Shown: positions 1 to 8,623 of the stretch, one piece after another
Layout of the letters: every line of letters starts with the position of its first letter
How positions within the stretch are numbered: position 1 is the stretch's first letter
Notes under the pieces: model-generated
The model's database searches: none
Told to the model about the DNA's origin: nothing
Seen by the model: the letters and a program-made list of their open reading frames with translations, nothing else
Origin: Spirogloea muscicola
Lineage: Eukaryota; Streptophyta; Zygnematophyceae; Spirogloeales; Spirogloeaceae
DNA: 15,162 bases
Reading direction: 5' to 3'
NCBI GenBank assembly: GCA_009602725.1
Contig: WELB01000107.1
Coordinates: 130,843 to 146,004 of the forward strand
Translations under genes and position numbers: made by a program

Positions 1-136
1 GGGGGGGAGTTGCAGGAGTGGGCGGCTCGGGGGGGCAGAAAATGGAGGAATGCGGCTGCTGATAATCAAGAGCGGCTGTAAAAGCCGGCCAGGTGCATGC
101 AGAGGGACGTTCGAAACTACGTTAGCGCAGCCACAG

Positions 137-190
137 GCTATTCTTTCTGGGCTGGCCCTTTCCCGGCCCCTACCTTCTGTGGGAGAAAGG
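137..190 (+). repeat. Degenerate SINE-like copy
   Basis: The sequence runs from a TTCTTTCTGGGCTGG block through CGGCCCCTACC to a purine-rich end. This follows the order of the repeat family described at 1020-1149, read in the plus orientation. It has lost exact stem pairing and I see no flanking duplication, so it is probably an old or truncated copy. Confidence 0.4.
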
Positions 191-208
191 GCTCGCCCAT
201 TGAGGATA

Positions 209-292
209 AGAAGTGGCACTCCCAATGGGGGCAAGGGCTGCGAAAAGCCAGCCCAAAAAGAATCGACAAAGGTTTGGAGGGGCCTACAAGCG
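209..292 (-). mobile_element. SINE-like retroposon, 10-bp TSD, nested insertion
   Basis: An 84-bp unit is flanked by perfect 10-bp direct repeats ATTGAGGATA at 199-208 and 293-302. The duplicated target is itself part of another copy of the same family, so this is a nested insertion. Read on the minus strand it ends in CACTTCT, as other copies do, and contains TTCTTTTTGGGCTGGC. Bases 209-285 are nearly identical to 905-981, which suggests a recent subfamily. It carries no coding frame. The variable TSD length across copies fits target-primed reverse transcription better than a cut-and-paste transposon. Confidence 0.7.
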
Positions 293-385
293 ATTGAGGA
301 TAGGCTTTTCCAGCCCCTATGTGTGGGAAAGCGCTTTCATTTGGCAGACAGGGCGCTCTCAGTGCGCTTGCTGAGTAGAGAAAGT

Positions 386-440
386 GGCTCCCCAAAGAAG
401 AAGAAAGTGCTCGCCCACTGAGAAGAAAGGGGGGCTAGAG
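386..440 (-). repeat. Partial SINE-like copy
   Basis: The plus-strand sequence AGAAGAAAGTGCTCGCCCA followed by CTGAGAAG and GGGGGGCTAGAGG matches the shared end of the family but lacks the second stem arm CCAGCCC. It is a fragment or a diverged copy; no target-site duplication is visible. Confidence 0.45.
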
Positions 441-904
441 GTTCCGCCACCGCCCACTACTGGAGCTTAGGGTCACAGTATAGGGTTTGAACCCTAAACC
501 TGCCAGTATTGGGCGATGGCTGTGAGAGGCCAGCCCAGAGAACTGAGCGCCCACTCGCCGAAGTCATGAGAGTAAATTCGTGCTCTTTGCGTGATCTTTG
601 CGCCTGTTCGCGTCGCCTTTCCGCCCTCTGATTGTTCTGATCTGCACTTGCTAATTGAAGATAATTGAGCGCCCACTTGCAGAAGTTATGGAGAATAGGA
701 TCCTGCTCTTTGCGCCTTGCGGCCCTTTATTCTTGTACAGTTCTTTGGGGTCCCTCACAGCCAACGCCTTCCATTCCTGGAGCTGTCTCGCTCAGACCTT
801 GTACTGGTCTTTGGGTCTGGCCTCCCACAGCCATTTAGTACGCTGGTTCTAGCAATAATACGTCAGATGAGGGGAGTGGAGATGGAGCTTGAGGAGGGAG
901 AGAA

Positions 905-981
905 AGAAGTGGCACTCCCAATGGGGGCAAGGGCTGCGAAAAGCCAGCCCAAAAAGAATGCACAAAGGTTCAGAGGGGCCT
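905..981 (-). repeat. SINE-like copy, same subfamily as 209-292
   Basis: About 77 bp match 209-285 almost base for base. Differences are confined to a few positions after the AAAAAGAAT block. Another repeat-like fragment beginning AGAAGAAGTGCC follows at once near 984. I could not find a convincing target-site duplication, perhaps because neighbouring repeats inserted next to it. Confidence 0.6.
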
Positions 982-1019
982 AAGAGAAGAAGTGCCTAAG
1001 AGCGGTGAGCAGCTACAAA

Positions 1020-1149
1020 GGAAGAAAGGGCTCGCCCATTGAGGATAGGGGCTGGACAAGCCAGCCCAAAAAAGAATGAACAAAGAACGAGAAGGGGGCC
1101 AGAGGAAGCCAGAGGAAGCGCTAAGAAACCAAAGCACACAAAGAAAGAA
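1020..1149 (-). mobile_element. SINE-like retroposon, 12-bp TSD (longest copy)
   Basis: A 130-bp unit lies between perfect 12-bp direct repeats AGCAGCTACAAA at 1008-1019 and 1150-1161. The plus-strand order is GGAAGAAAGGGCTCGCCCA, TTGAGGATA, GGGGCTGGACAAGCCAGCCC (stem-loop) and AAAAAAGAATGAACAAAG, then a purine-rich stretch not shared by shorter copies. The GAAGAAAG end is common to all copies while the other end varies. If the element moved by LINE-type reverse transcription, the shared end is the 3' end and the variable end is a 5' truncation, hence the minus orientation given. No box A or box B promoter could be identified with confidence. Confidence 0.7.
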
Positions 1150-1239
1150 AGCAGCTACAAATTACTCAGTAACCCCTGCTAAGCAGCCGCAAATCAGAGA
1201 GGCTAGGGTCCTGGAGGCCACAAAGGGGCCTGAGGAGGG

Positions 1240-1435
1240 AGGTTGCAGGGAGGTGAAGCACCGGCCGCCTCGAGAGGGGCCGCCACTCCGCGAACGCCAC
1301 GTGGTTGCTGCGGGCCGCGGCCTTTCCCGCCGCCGCCCATTACCGGACGCGTGTTCCTCGGTCAACGCCGCTGCAGCTGAATCTCGAATTCCTTCTGGGC
1401 TGACGGTGGGCGCCGCGGTGAAAGTTGGAAGGGCT
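1240..1435. promoter_or_regulatory. GC-rich island with CCACGTGG palindrome
   Basis: This stretch is far richer in C, G and CpG than its surroundings and resembles the 5' ends of the genes elsewhere in the window. It contains a G-box/E-box type palindrome CCACGTGG at 1297-1304. No first exon could be linked to it on either strand, so a promoter role is only inferred from composition. Confidence 0.25.
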
Positions 1436-1739
1436 TTGCTTGGCCAATGGTATTCGGGTATGAACCATTTAACATCATACTGTGCTGACACTCTGGGCAG
1501 GCGAATGCTCGAAACTACAGTTCACGATGTGCCGACCACAGAGGAGAGGAGGAAGCATCCCCACAAAAAGGGGGCGGCGGGGTGAATGATGGAATGACGG
1601 GAGCCGGCAACGAGAATCGGCATTTGGGAAGGCAGGCCGACCAAAACGGTGGGGCAGCAGCACTGCAACTTCCGGCATCTACCGACCTTGTCCTTTCCTG
1701 GCCTCTGACAGCCACCGCCTCATGCTGGAGAAGCTGCTC

Positions 1740-1791
1740 GAGAAGAAAGTGCTCACCCATTGAGGATAGGGGCTGGAAAAGCCAGCCCAAA
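1740..1791 (-). mobile_element. Short SINE-like copy, 9-bp TSD
   Basis: A 52-bp unit sits between 9-bp direct repeats AAGCTGCTC at 1731-1739 and 1792-1800. It holds the family core: GAGAAGAAAGTGCTCACCCA, TTGAGGATA, then a perfect 7-bp stem GGGCTGG (1770-1776) and CCAGCCC (1782-1788) with loop AAAAG. It stops soon after the second stem arm, so it would be the most strongly truncated copy if the shared end is the 3' end. Confidence 0.65.
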
Positions 1792-2245
1792 AAGCTGCTC
1801 CGTTTCCTGCTGATTCGTTCTCATGCCCATTCAGCACTCGTCTCTAATCGCCCGAATTCACACACGCTAGTAAAACCTGGGACGCACGCTTCTGCCGAAT
1901 GAGATGGGGATGTATCCTGATACTAGACGCTTGATGATGCCCGGACAGTCTCAAGCAAGTGATCACCAAAGATACGAGATTAGTTCTATTGTAGTAGGCA
2001 CAGCAAAACAAGTAGGTCAAGAAGCAGTATGTTGGTTCAGTGACGAAGGCAAGCGTGTGTGGAACCATGAACAGGAGATATCGAGCCATCAACTACACCC
2101 GTATCACAAAAGACACTACCAGGCAACAAACTTATATGTGGAGCTACAGCTAAGAGCTTCAGGGTTAACTCCTGTGTACGCCTGTGCTAAGGATGACAGG
2201 ATACGGAAGATTCATTGTACTTTTGACATTGTTGAGATTCAGGAC

Positions 2246-5200
2246 CTAGCTATCATAGACGCGAAGTACTTGACGGATCCTACTCCGACAAATCGGACAT
2301 TGCGAGCTCTTCTCCTGGGCCAACCTGTGCAAACATCATTCAAAAAACCAGGGGCAACTCAAGTCAAGGGGTCATCAAATGACATGTCAAGTAGGGATAA
2401 GTAGTGCTTCAACTAGTGACTGTCAAGAATCCATTGTATGCTGTGTGTTATTGTGCTATGACTTAACTAAGTGGAGGTGAAGCTAGAAGAGCACAAGCTC
2501 AAAGCATTGTTCCATTATGCTAAGGATCCAATTGATGCGCACCTGACACCACAGGCATAGCAGGTTGCTCTGTGCCCACAGGGATCAAAGATGCAGTCCT
2601 TGGCTGCCTCCATGCAGATGGTGCAAGCCTCATCTGTTCCATTTTCTTCTGCACTGGGGCGCGCACCCTGACTAAGAGGAGGAGCAGAAGGTGCTGCTGA
2701 CGAGAACGGAGCAGAGGTCGCTTTTGACGGCTCAACAAATGGATAACCTCCAGGAACACTGCCTTGTGGCTCCTTGGCCCATTTGTTAGGCTGCTCCTGA
2801 TGAGCTACGCTCCATGGGAGATGCTGCTCTCTGGCATCTGTGTTAGAGTGAACCCAGGGTGCACCGCTCGACAGCAGCAGCAGGTCCTGGTCCCTTGCCG
2901 TCACGCTTTGGCGGTAACCAAACCACGCATCAATGAGGAATGTGATGAAGATAGTGAGCCCTGTGCCAACAACACATGTGCTCAACGTCAAATGAAGCCA
3001 ACAAACTTAGGTGCACAGAACAGAAATGTGATTGTGATTGTTATGTGATTGTTATGACATGTGATTGTTATGTGCAAGAGTCATAGTAAATTGAGTCAAG
3101 TCAAGTCATATCAAGTCAAGTCTGACGGAAGGTTCAATCTAAATGCCTCCAGCTGCATAGACGTGATAGCAGGATGACAGCATGACTATGTGCCTACAGA
3201 GTCATCATAATCCCTTGCTGCACAATATCAACAAGGTGCTGCCTGCCTTGCATAGTATGCCATTGCAGGAGAAAGGGCACTTGCCAATGAGGAGCAGGTA
3301 AGCGAGCCAGCGAGGCTTGTAGCTCACACGCACAGGCCAGACCCCCTATAAGGAGAAGCCAGCACAAGATTGAATCAACAGGCTAATGTACAACCCACTA
3401 AACATTCGGATGATGAATCACACCCCTTAAACTGCAGATTTTAGAGACTGAAGTCATAGCAAGGCATTCGAATAGAAGTAACAATAGCTCCATCCTTTTG
3501 ACTGCTAAGAAATGGACAGACTGTGCCAGGAACTATAAGCATCTTCTATCCAGCTGTCTTTTGTGCTGGTGAAAATTTACAGCCTTGAAATCAACACTGT
3601 GGATTCATGACCGGCTACAAGTTGTGCTTGTACCTCTATATCTCCAGTGGTGATGACTGCTGCGCCACCGTGTAACAAAGGCAATTCAACTCGACAGCTT
3701 TGCCTTGGTGGCATTGAGCAACTTTTTATGTGGCCGGACTGGTCATAGGTCCTACTCCGCACAGACATGTCTACCTGCATCTGTGATGATGACGTACGGA
3801 TATGTCCACAGCATCAGTGTGACCGTAAGCTGATGCTGACGCAGCAAGTGCAGCATATGTCTTTGAGGCTGACCACTCTGCCAGGAAATATAGCATATGC
3901 CAAATTACACGTGATGAGGGTATGGAAGATACCTTGTTAGTGTTGCGCTGAAAGTTCCTAAAGGCAAAGAAGTAATCTCCATTCTGATGTGCCACAAACG
4001 TGACTGTTGAAGAACCTGTACGTGAGGGCAGGAAGGAAAGGAAAGTCAACAATCGACCATCATTAGCATCTGTCTGGTAGTTCATGATCAAATTGCAGGC
4101 ATATGCATGCATAAGGTACAGCACATGACAAGGCATTGTCTCACCTGAGAGAATATATAATGCCAGCATAGGTCACACTACAGGTCCAGAAGGGCAAGGC
4201 ATACCAACAATTCTCTCGCTTTGAAGATACTCGCGGAAGCTGATTGGACGTGCTTTCCATGATTGCAGCTGCTCCTTACCTGAAAAGAAGGAGAGACAGA
4301 TGGGAGCTTGACAGTGATGAGTCATGAATACTCTTTGAGGTGAAGCATCACATGGCAAGTTTTGTACAACATATCGTGCAAACCAGAAAGGAAAAGTATT
4401 CCTTGTGTAGCTATTAAAGATGCAGGAGGAAGTTGCTCGACAATGAGTACTAAATGACTTGGAAGTAGTATTGACTGGATACCCAAGCCAACAGCATAGA
4501 CAGTCAGGAGAGAGAAGAAGCACGAGAGCTCACCCCTAATGATGTACATGTAAACCGGCCTATCACTGTAGACATCCACATCCACTTGAACAGATGAGCC
4601 CTTATTAAGCCACAAAGCCCAAGTCTGCAGCACACAACCAATCAATGGCCCCTAGCTTTTAGGCAGATGCCACCTATCTCCAGTCCTGAAACAATTCTGC
4701 ATAAGCGCAAAATTGTCACACTGGCGCCATAGTCCACTTGCTTGGGCACAAAAAGAAGTTGCTAGCTCTCTCCTGAGAGAGCTGTGTCATATGCAAAATT
4801 TCCCATTACTCCAAGAGCATGCGCACCTGATACCCTTGTCCTCTCAGTAGGACATCCTTGTGACTATGCTTCCAGTCTCTGAAACCATCAAGAGAAGGAG
4901 TTCTTCTGAAGCTGTTGACATTGCAGCCATCCCCCACACTGCTGATATCCCCATGATTCACCTGGAATTCCACAAGAGCAATTGCAAGTTGTGTGATCTG
5001 CTCCACGAGTCACACTTCTCCGAGATCACAGTCCTTCACTCTGTAAATTGTCATCACAGTCGTTCAACACGTCATCACAAAGTAGACAGACATAGCACTT
5101 GCCTGAAGCGCCTTGACAAAGAATGACGATGCTTGAATGAGACGTGACTCGTACTGTCCCAGGTCAAGGTCTTCACTTGAGTACACGCCAAATAGGAGCC

Positions 5201-6219
5201 ACATAGCAACTGCACCAGCAGAACAACGATTACCACAGGTCCTGATTCATAGATCTTAAATTGCTTAAATTGCTTAAATTGCTTCCACCCCAAGTAGCAC
5301 GTCTGCCATATGATAGTCATGAACAACTTTCCAGCGAGGCAACTGCCTTGATGAAGAAGAGGCAACCACTAAGAAGCCTGTTCTGCTCACCAAAGCATAC
5401 AAGGAGGTTGGAAAAGGTTATTAGTCCACTCCAAGCGGGCTTCCGGGAAACTCTTGGAGGCCTCTCACGGTATGAGTAACCAAGCTGCCTGGATTCATCG
5501 TGCCGCTCCTCATAGTACGGGTAACCCGTATTGGGGTAGCCTGGAGTGGGATACGTTTGGTAGTACTGCTGACTTGCGGTGCTTCTGTTGAGCAGACTCG
5601 CAACAGCAGCCCCTGCTGCGAAGCCCGCGCCGCCTGCTGCTATAGACGGCCACCAGGAGCCTCCCTGAGCAGCTCCAGGAAGTTTGTCAGACACCAATAG
5701 GCACGACAACTCTAAACATCCAAGATATCTTACATGATATGTAGTGCCTATACAGAGCATGGCTGTTCATGTAGACTTTGTCGAGAAGAGGCCACTAAGG
5801 GCACGGGGGCACTGAGGTCACTAAATGTCAAGGTCACCGCTAATTCATTTCTGCATGGAGATAACAGCGTCCGAATGGCTGAGCACAGGAAAGAAAGCCT
5901 AAGTGTCCCTCTGCAAGGTAGAGATATTGCTGAGTGATTGCTCATTTAATCTAGACCTTTCAGGCACAACAACATTCAATCACCAATCCAGGAATACTGC
6001 GCTGCAGTAGCTCCGCACCTCGGATTGCCTGGCGAAGTCGGCGTCGCCGAATTGGCCAGAGGCCCCCGCCGCGCTGTGCTCGTTGCCGAAGCCGTCGTCG
6101 CCCCGCGACGAAAACCCTCCCGAGCCGCCGAAGCTGTCGTCATTGCCGCCTGCGCCGCCGCCGCCGCTGCTGCCGCCGAAATCGTCGGCCCCGAAGGTGC
6201 CGCTGTCGCCCTCGCTCAT
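2246..6219 (-). CDS. APD1-4-like membrane RING-HC E3 ubiquitin ligase (12 exons)
   Basis: Predicted membrane-anchored E3 ubiquitin ligase of the plant ABERRANT POLLEN DEVELOPMENT (APD) type, 547 aa. Exons in coding order: 6219-6019, 5664-5469, 5241-5103, 5040-5016, 4961-4827, 4624-4534, 4279-4205, 4015-3933, 3774-3634, 3345-3285, 2960-2543, 2324-2246; all junctions keep phase and total 1644 nt. Residues 1-67 are Gly/Ser/Asp-rich; 71-92 is a Gly/Ala-rich hydrophobic stretch; 134-151 is a clear membrane helix (VVIVVLLVQLLCG). The luminal or outer domain follows, with family signatures WALWLNKGS (234-242), NGDYFFAFRN (299-308), CRVELPLLHGG (342-352) and VRVSYKPRW (367-375). A second helix spans 376-396. 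The C-terminal C3HC4 RING uses C495, C498, C510, H512, C516, C519, C531, C534 and includes DPCGHRATCYACG. Start choice: the ATG before SEGDSG; an upstream in-frame ATG gives only low-complexity sequence. Exons 1 and 3-5 are less certain than the rest. Substrates are unknown; APD members act in pollen division in Arabidopsis, which cannot apply directly in an alga. Confidence 0.85.
2961..3284 (-). other. GC-AG intron 10 with tandem repeats
   Basis: The donor reads G then GCAAGT and the acceptor is GGCACAG. The join makes an uninterrupted second membrane helix (LLLIG then LTIFITFLID), so the non-GT donor is well supported by the protein. The intron contains three copies of the 11-mer GTGATTGTTAT at 3034-3044, 3045-3055 and 3061-3071 (given on the plus strand), and a run of TCAAG units at about 3094-3122. 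Confidence 0.75.
5041..5102 (-). other. Tentative GC-AG intron 3 (62 nt)
   Basis: The donor CAG followed by GCAAGT matches the usual strong context of GC-AG introns, and the acceptor is TTTACAG. It joins exon 3 (phase 2) to a 25-nt exon 4 encoding VKDCDLGE. An alternative that also keeps frame ends exon 3 at a GT donor four bases further (CAA then GTGCTA) and skips exon 4. Confidence 0.4.
5255..5284. repeat. 9-bp tandem repeat in intron 2
   Basis: Three perfect copies of CTTAAATTG plus a partial fourth lie just upstream (in gene direction) of the exon 3 acceptor. On the minus strand this is an A/T-rich tract ahead of the splice site. It is a simple intronic microsatellite-like array. Confidence 0.8.
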
Positions 6220-6770
6220 CCCGCCGCCGCAGCAGCAGCTGCGAACACGGCTCGCCTGATTGCAGCGCCTGACTCGCAACGCGCTGCGGCGGCTGCGGCG
6301 ATGCCGGCGGCGGCGGCGGCGGCGGCCGCGGAGGTGGCGGCGGGCGGAGGCGGCGGCGGCGGAAGGACCTCCCAGGCGGCGGCTAACGAGCGGAGGAAGT
6401 GGTAGGAAGGCAGAGGTCTGGTTAGGCAATGAGGGCGAAGCGGTGAGGGAGGGCGGCCCCCCGGAGGGGGGGGGAGAGGCAGGCTTCCGAGAACCCTGCC
6501 GAAGCGCTGCCCGGGCGGCCTTGGCTTGACTGTGCCAATTTAAGAACGTTTCTGAGCAAGTGGCGACTCGGGTTCAACTCGCTCTGGGCGCGCGTCGTAA
6601 GCTACAACGGGCTGTGGTGCAGCTGACTCGTCGCTACGTGACCGGGCAGTGTTCCTCGAGCAGCCGTGTTGTGAAAGGCACTGGAACTGCTGCTTCCCAT
6701 CCCCTGTAGTCTTCTTAATAGCTGTGTGGTCTTAGCGCCATTCGGCCCTTTTGTTCATTTCCACTGGCCT
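6220..6770. promoter_or_regulatory. GC-rich 5' flank of the RING ligase gene
   Basis: The stretch upstream of the ATG at 6219 is rich in CpG and contains (CGG)7 at 6305-6325. Long open frames occur on both strands here, but they are poly-Ala, poly-Gly or poly-Arg products of the triplet runs. It most likely holds the 5' UTR and promoter of the minus-strand gene. From about 6530 the composition becomes ordinary and I see no gene. Confidence 0.45.
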
Positions 6771-6880
6771 GGCCAATCATAGCCATCGCCCTTTACTGGA
6801 ACAGTCTTTTTGCTTTGAACCTTGTCTGTCTGGGCTGGCTTTTTCCAGCCCCCGCCCCCTTCGGAAGTACTCACTTTCAT
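6771..6880 (+). repeat. Diverged SINE-like copy
   Basis: The plus strand reads GGCCTGGCCAATCATAGCCA, then TTTACTGG, then CTGGGCTGGCTTTTTCCAGCC, ending near ACTCACTTTCATTG. The middle contains the family stem (GGGCTGGC...TTCCAGCCC in plus orientation), and the left part matches the ACAGCCATCGCCCAATACTGG block near 490-530 (reverse). It may therefore show a longer, more 5'-complete form of the element. No clear target-site duplication is present. Confidence 0.45.
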
Positions 6881-8109
6881 TGCCGTGAAGAGCTGCCTGC
6901 CACGCATGCCTGTCATGCTATGGCAGACACAGATACTAGTCGTGGTAGCCTGAGTACCCACTACGGGGTCCGCCAGGCTCCTACTTTAAGCCATTGAAGC
7001 TGGTAATCACCAAAGATCTCCTTCGACCTCGCCCAAAGAGCCCTCCCTCACCATGCAGTGCCTCGAGCTTTGGATTGGAGACACGGCGAGAGAGACGAGA
7101 GGGAATATTGTCATTCCTCCATGCCACTGCAAGCAATTGTGATGATAGAGGCGCCATTGTGCAATATTGGCACTATGACAAAGAACACATGAGACCTGAC
7201 TCAAGACTGCATACAAAGCGAGGGGGTCCACTGGGTGTGGCCACTTCGTCTAGCTGGGAAAGGCAAACCGGGATATGGCTTCCTGGTAATCTGAATATCA
7301 AGATCGTAAGAGACTGACAAGAGACATATGACAGGAGGTTACTCTAGACACCTAAATCATATCACAAGCAGCAACTACTGAGCCCACGAAACTCACTACA
7401 GTATCTCAACAAGTCACACAGTCCCTACTGCTCAAAGCGACGTTTTTTGTGAGCTGCTCACTGACTTACAAGAGGCCACTTCTTGTAGCTGAGACTTGCC
7501 AAACCATAAGCATATTCATTGAGTAGAAGATCTACAGGAAGGGAAAGGACGGCTCTTCCCAAGAGCTTGTGCATGTCAAAACATACAAGCAGCAATCAAT
7601 TGTGGCTAGGAGCTCTAGACATCATCTCTCTGACTCAAGCACCCTAGATTTCTACTTGATGGATGCTGAGTTCTCTGTGAGCTGCGCAGAGGTCTGGTTT
7701 GCAGTATGGAATAGAGATTACGCAAATACTTGTCTTGAGTAAGATGCTAGTGCAGGACCAGGTATGTCAACATCATGCTGGGAGGCAACCATTTTGCTGC
7801 AATAGAATCTCAAGCTAGAGTGCGAGTGTCCCATCACACAACGTCCCATCAGTTGACTATGCCCACAGAGCATTCACTAAAGGGTTCAACTGGTGCTCTA
7901 TCCGATTGTGTACCTTGTGAAGAGCTACCAGTTGCATGTGCCACATCAGTCCAGGTGACCCAAACTCGGCGGCAATGGTACATGCTAACATGGCCTAAAG
8001 GCAGCTCAGAGCAGAAAGAGGACAGGGGAGAAGATGAGCGGCAAGAGGCGAGAAGAGCCAGACAGAGAGAGGTAGGAGAAGAGGAGGGGCTCCAGAACAG
8101 TGCCAGAGC
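6881..8109. other. Intergenic, nothing recognised
   Basis: Only short unrelated open frames occur, such as one at 6994-7317 on the plus strand with no recognisable domain. The part next to 8109 is presumably the 3' UTR of the plastid ribosomal protein gene. I see no RNA gene, terminator or repeat of note. Confidence 0.4.
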
Positions 8110-8623
8110 CTACTTCTTGCCGCCCTTCTTGGCGGGGCCCTTCTTCTTCTCGATGCGGATCTCGCCCTTAGTGAGAATTGGGATTTCACCGAGGCCCGAG
8201 ATGGCGCCATAGCGCTGCTTGAACTTGTCCACGCGGTCCGCGTCCGTGACCAGCGTGGTGGAGTTGCCCTGGTAGAACGGGTGGTTCCCCGACCACACGT
8301 CCACGACGTACTTCTCCTGCGTGCCGCCAGTCTTCATCACCAGCTCGCCGTTGCAGAAGACCTCCGCCTCCTTGAAGAAGGGCGGATGGATCCCTTCCTT
8401 GCGGCACACCACCCGTGCCGCGCCGCGGTTCACCTGCGGCAGTGGCAGGCGGCGTTATCGCCGAGCGCTCACGGCTGACTGTCGAAGCCGCAACTTGCTC
8501 CGGCAGTGCTCGCTGGCATCGAGGACGCGGCTGCTTTGCGACAGCAGAGCCGTAGATGTGCTAGACGGGCCTCGACGCAGGCCTTAAGAAGGCGGAACGG
8601 GCTTGCCGGATGGGAGCCACCAT
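8110..8623 (-). CDS. PRPL31: Plastid ribosomal protein bL31c (nuclear-encoded)
   Basis: Component of the large subunit of the plastid ribosome, made in the cytosol and imported. Exon 2 (8433-8110, 107 codons) is secure. It carries the plant/algal bL31 signature EGIHPPFFKEAEVFCNGE, then KTGGTQEKYVVDVWSGNHPF, DADRVDKFKQRYG and a basic Lys-rich C-terminus. Bacterial bL31 has the same SGNHPFY-type and VDKFKQRY core (CHPFYTG, VEKF..RY), while the insertion around CNGELVMKTGGT is typical of plants. The acceptor at 8434-8436 is CAG and the frame is closed just upstream by a stop, so an upstream exon must supply the start. A candidate is 8623-8567, encoding MVAPIRQARSAFLRPASRP, an Arg/Ser/Ala-rich, acid-free stretch as expected of a transit peptide. 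It joins in phase but uses a poor donor (GTCTAG). Total would be 126 aa. RGAARVVCR looks like the end of the transit peptide. Confidence 0.85.

Larger units (their letters stand above)
1..2245. other. Repeat-rich intergenic region, no supported gene
   Basis: No open frame here shows a recognisable domain or a splice pattern I can defend. The first 1.8 kb holds several copies of a short dispersed repeat whose core can pair GGGCTGG with CCAGCCC; the clearest copies are listed separately. A second motif, TGGCCTC..ACAGCCA, recurs near 515-530 (reverse), 818-836 and 1699-1713 and may be the other part of the same repeat. Two similar blocks starting GAGCGCCCACT lie near 546 and 667. A short inverted pair of TTTAGGG-like units lies at about 480-500. 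The stretch 1800-2245 is AT-richer and probably includes the 3' UTR of the minus-strand gene that ends at 2246. Confidence 0.5.

Noticed and set aside
480-500. Telomere end (TTTAGGG-like units)
   Set aside because: Only one inverted pair of units is present, with repeat-rich sequence on both sides; it is not a terminal array.
1076-1585. Plus-strand frame of 169 codons
   Set aside because: It begins inside a retroposon copy and runs through the GC island; composition explains its length and no domain or splice pattern supports it.
1-1800. CRISPR-like array of short repeats
   Set aside because: Repeat spacing is irregular, copies differ in length and orientation, and several carry target-site duplications; these are dispersed eukaryotic repeats.
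1904-2404. Plus-strand open frame of 166 codons with mixed composition
   Set aside because: It overlaps the terminal exon of the minus-strand RING gene, whose CPIC motif and phase are convincing, and its 3' UTR. No domain is visible on the plus strand. It could still be an antisense gene but I cannot support it.
6025-6405. Plus-strand Ala-rich frame and overlapping Arg/Gly-rich frames
   Set aside because: They are products of CGG/GCC triplet runs in the 5' region of the RING gene; the opposite strand carries the first exon.
6530-6660. tRNA-like GGGTTCAACTC element near 6568
   Set aside because: It resembles a T-arm motif, but no acceptor, D or anticodon stem can be folded around it.
7775-8212. 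Plus-strand frame of 145 codons overlapping the end of L31
   Set aside because: Its second half is the complement of the L31 coding end and 3' UTR; the first half has no recognisable features.
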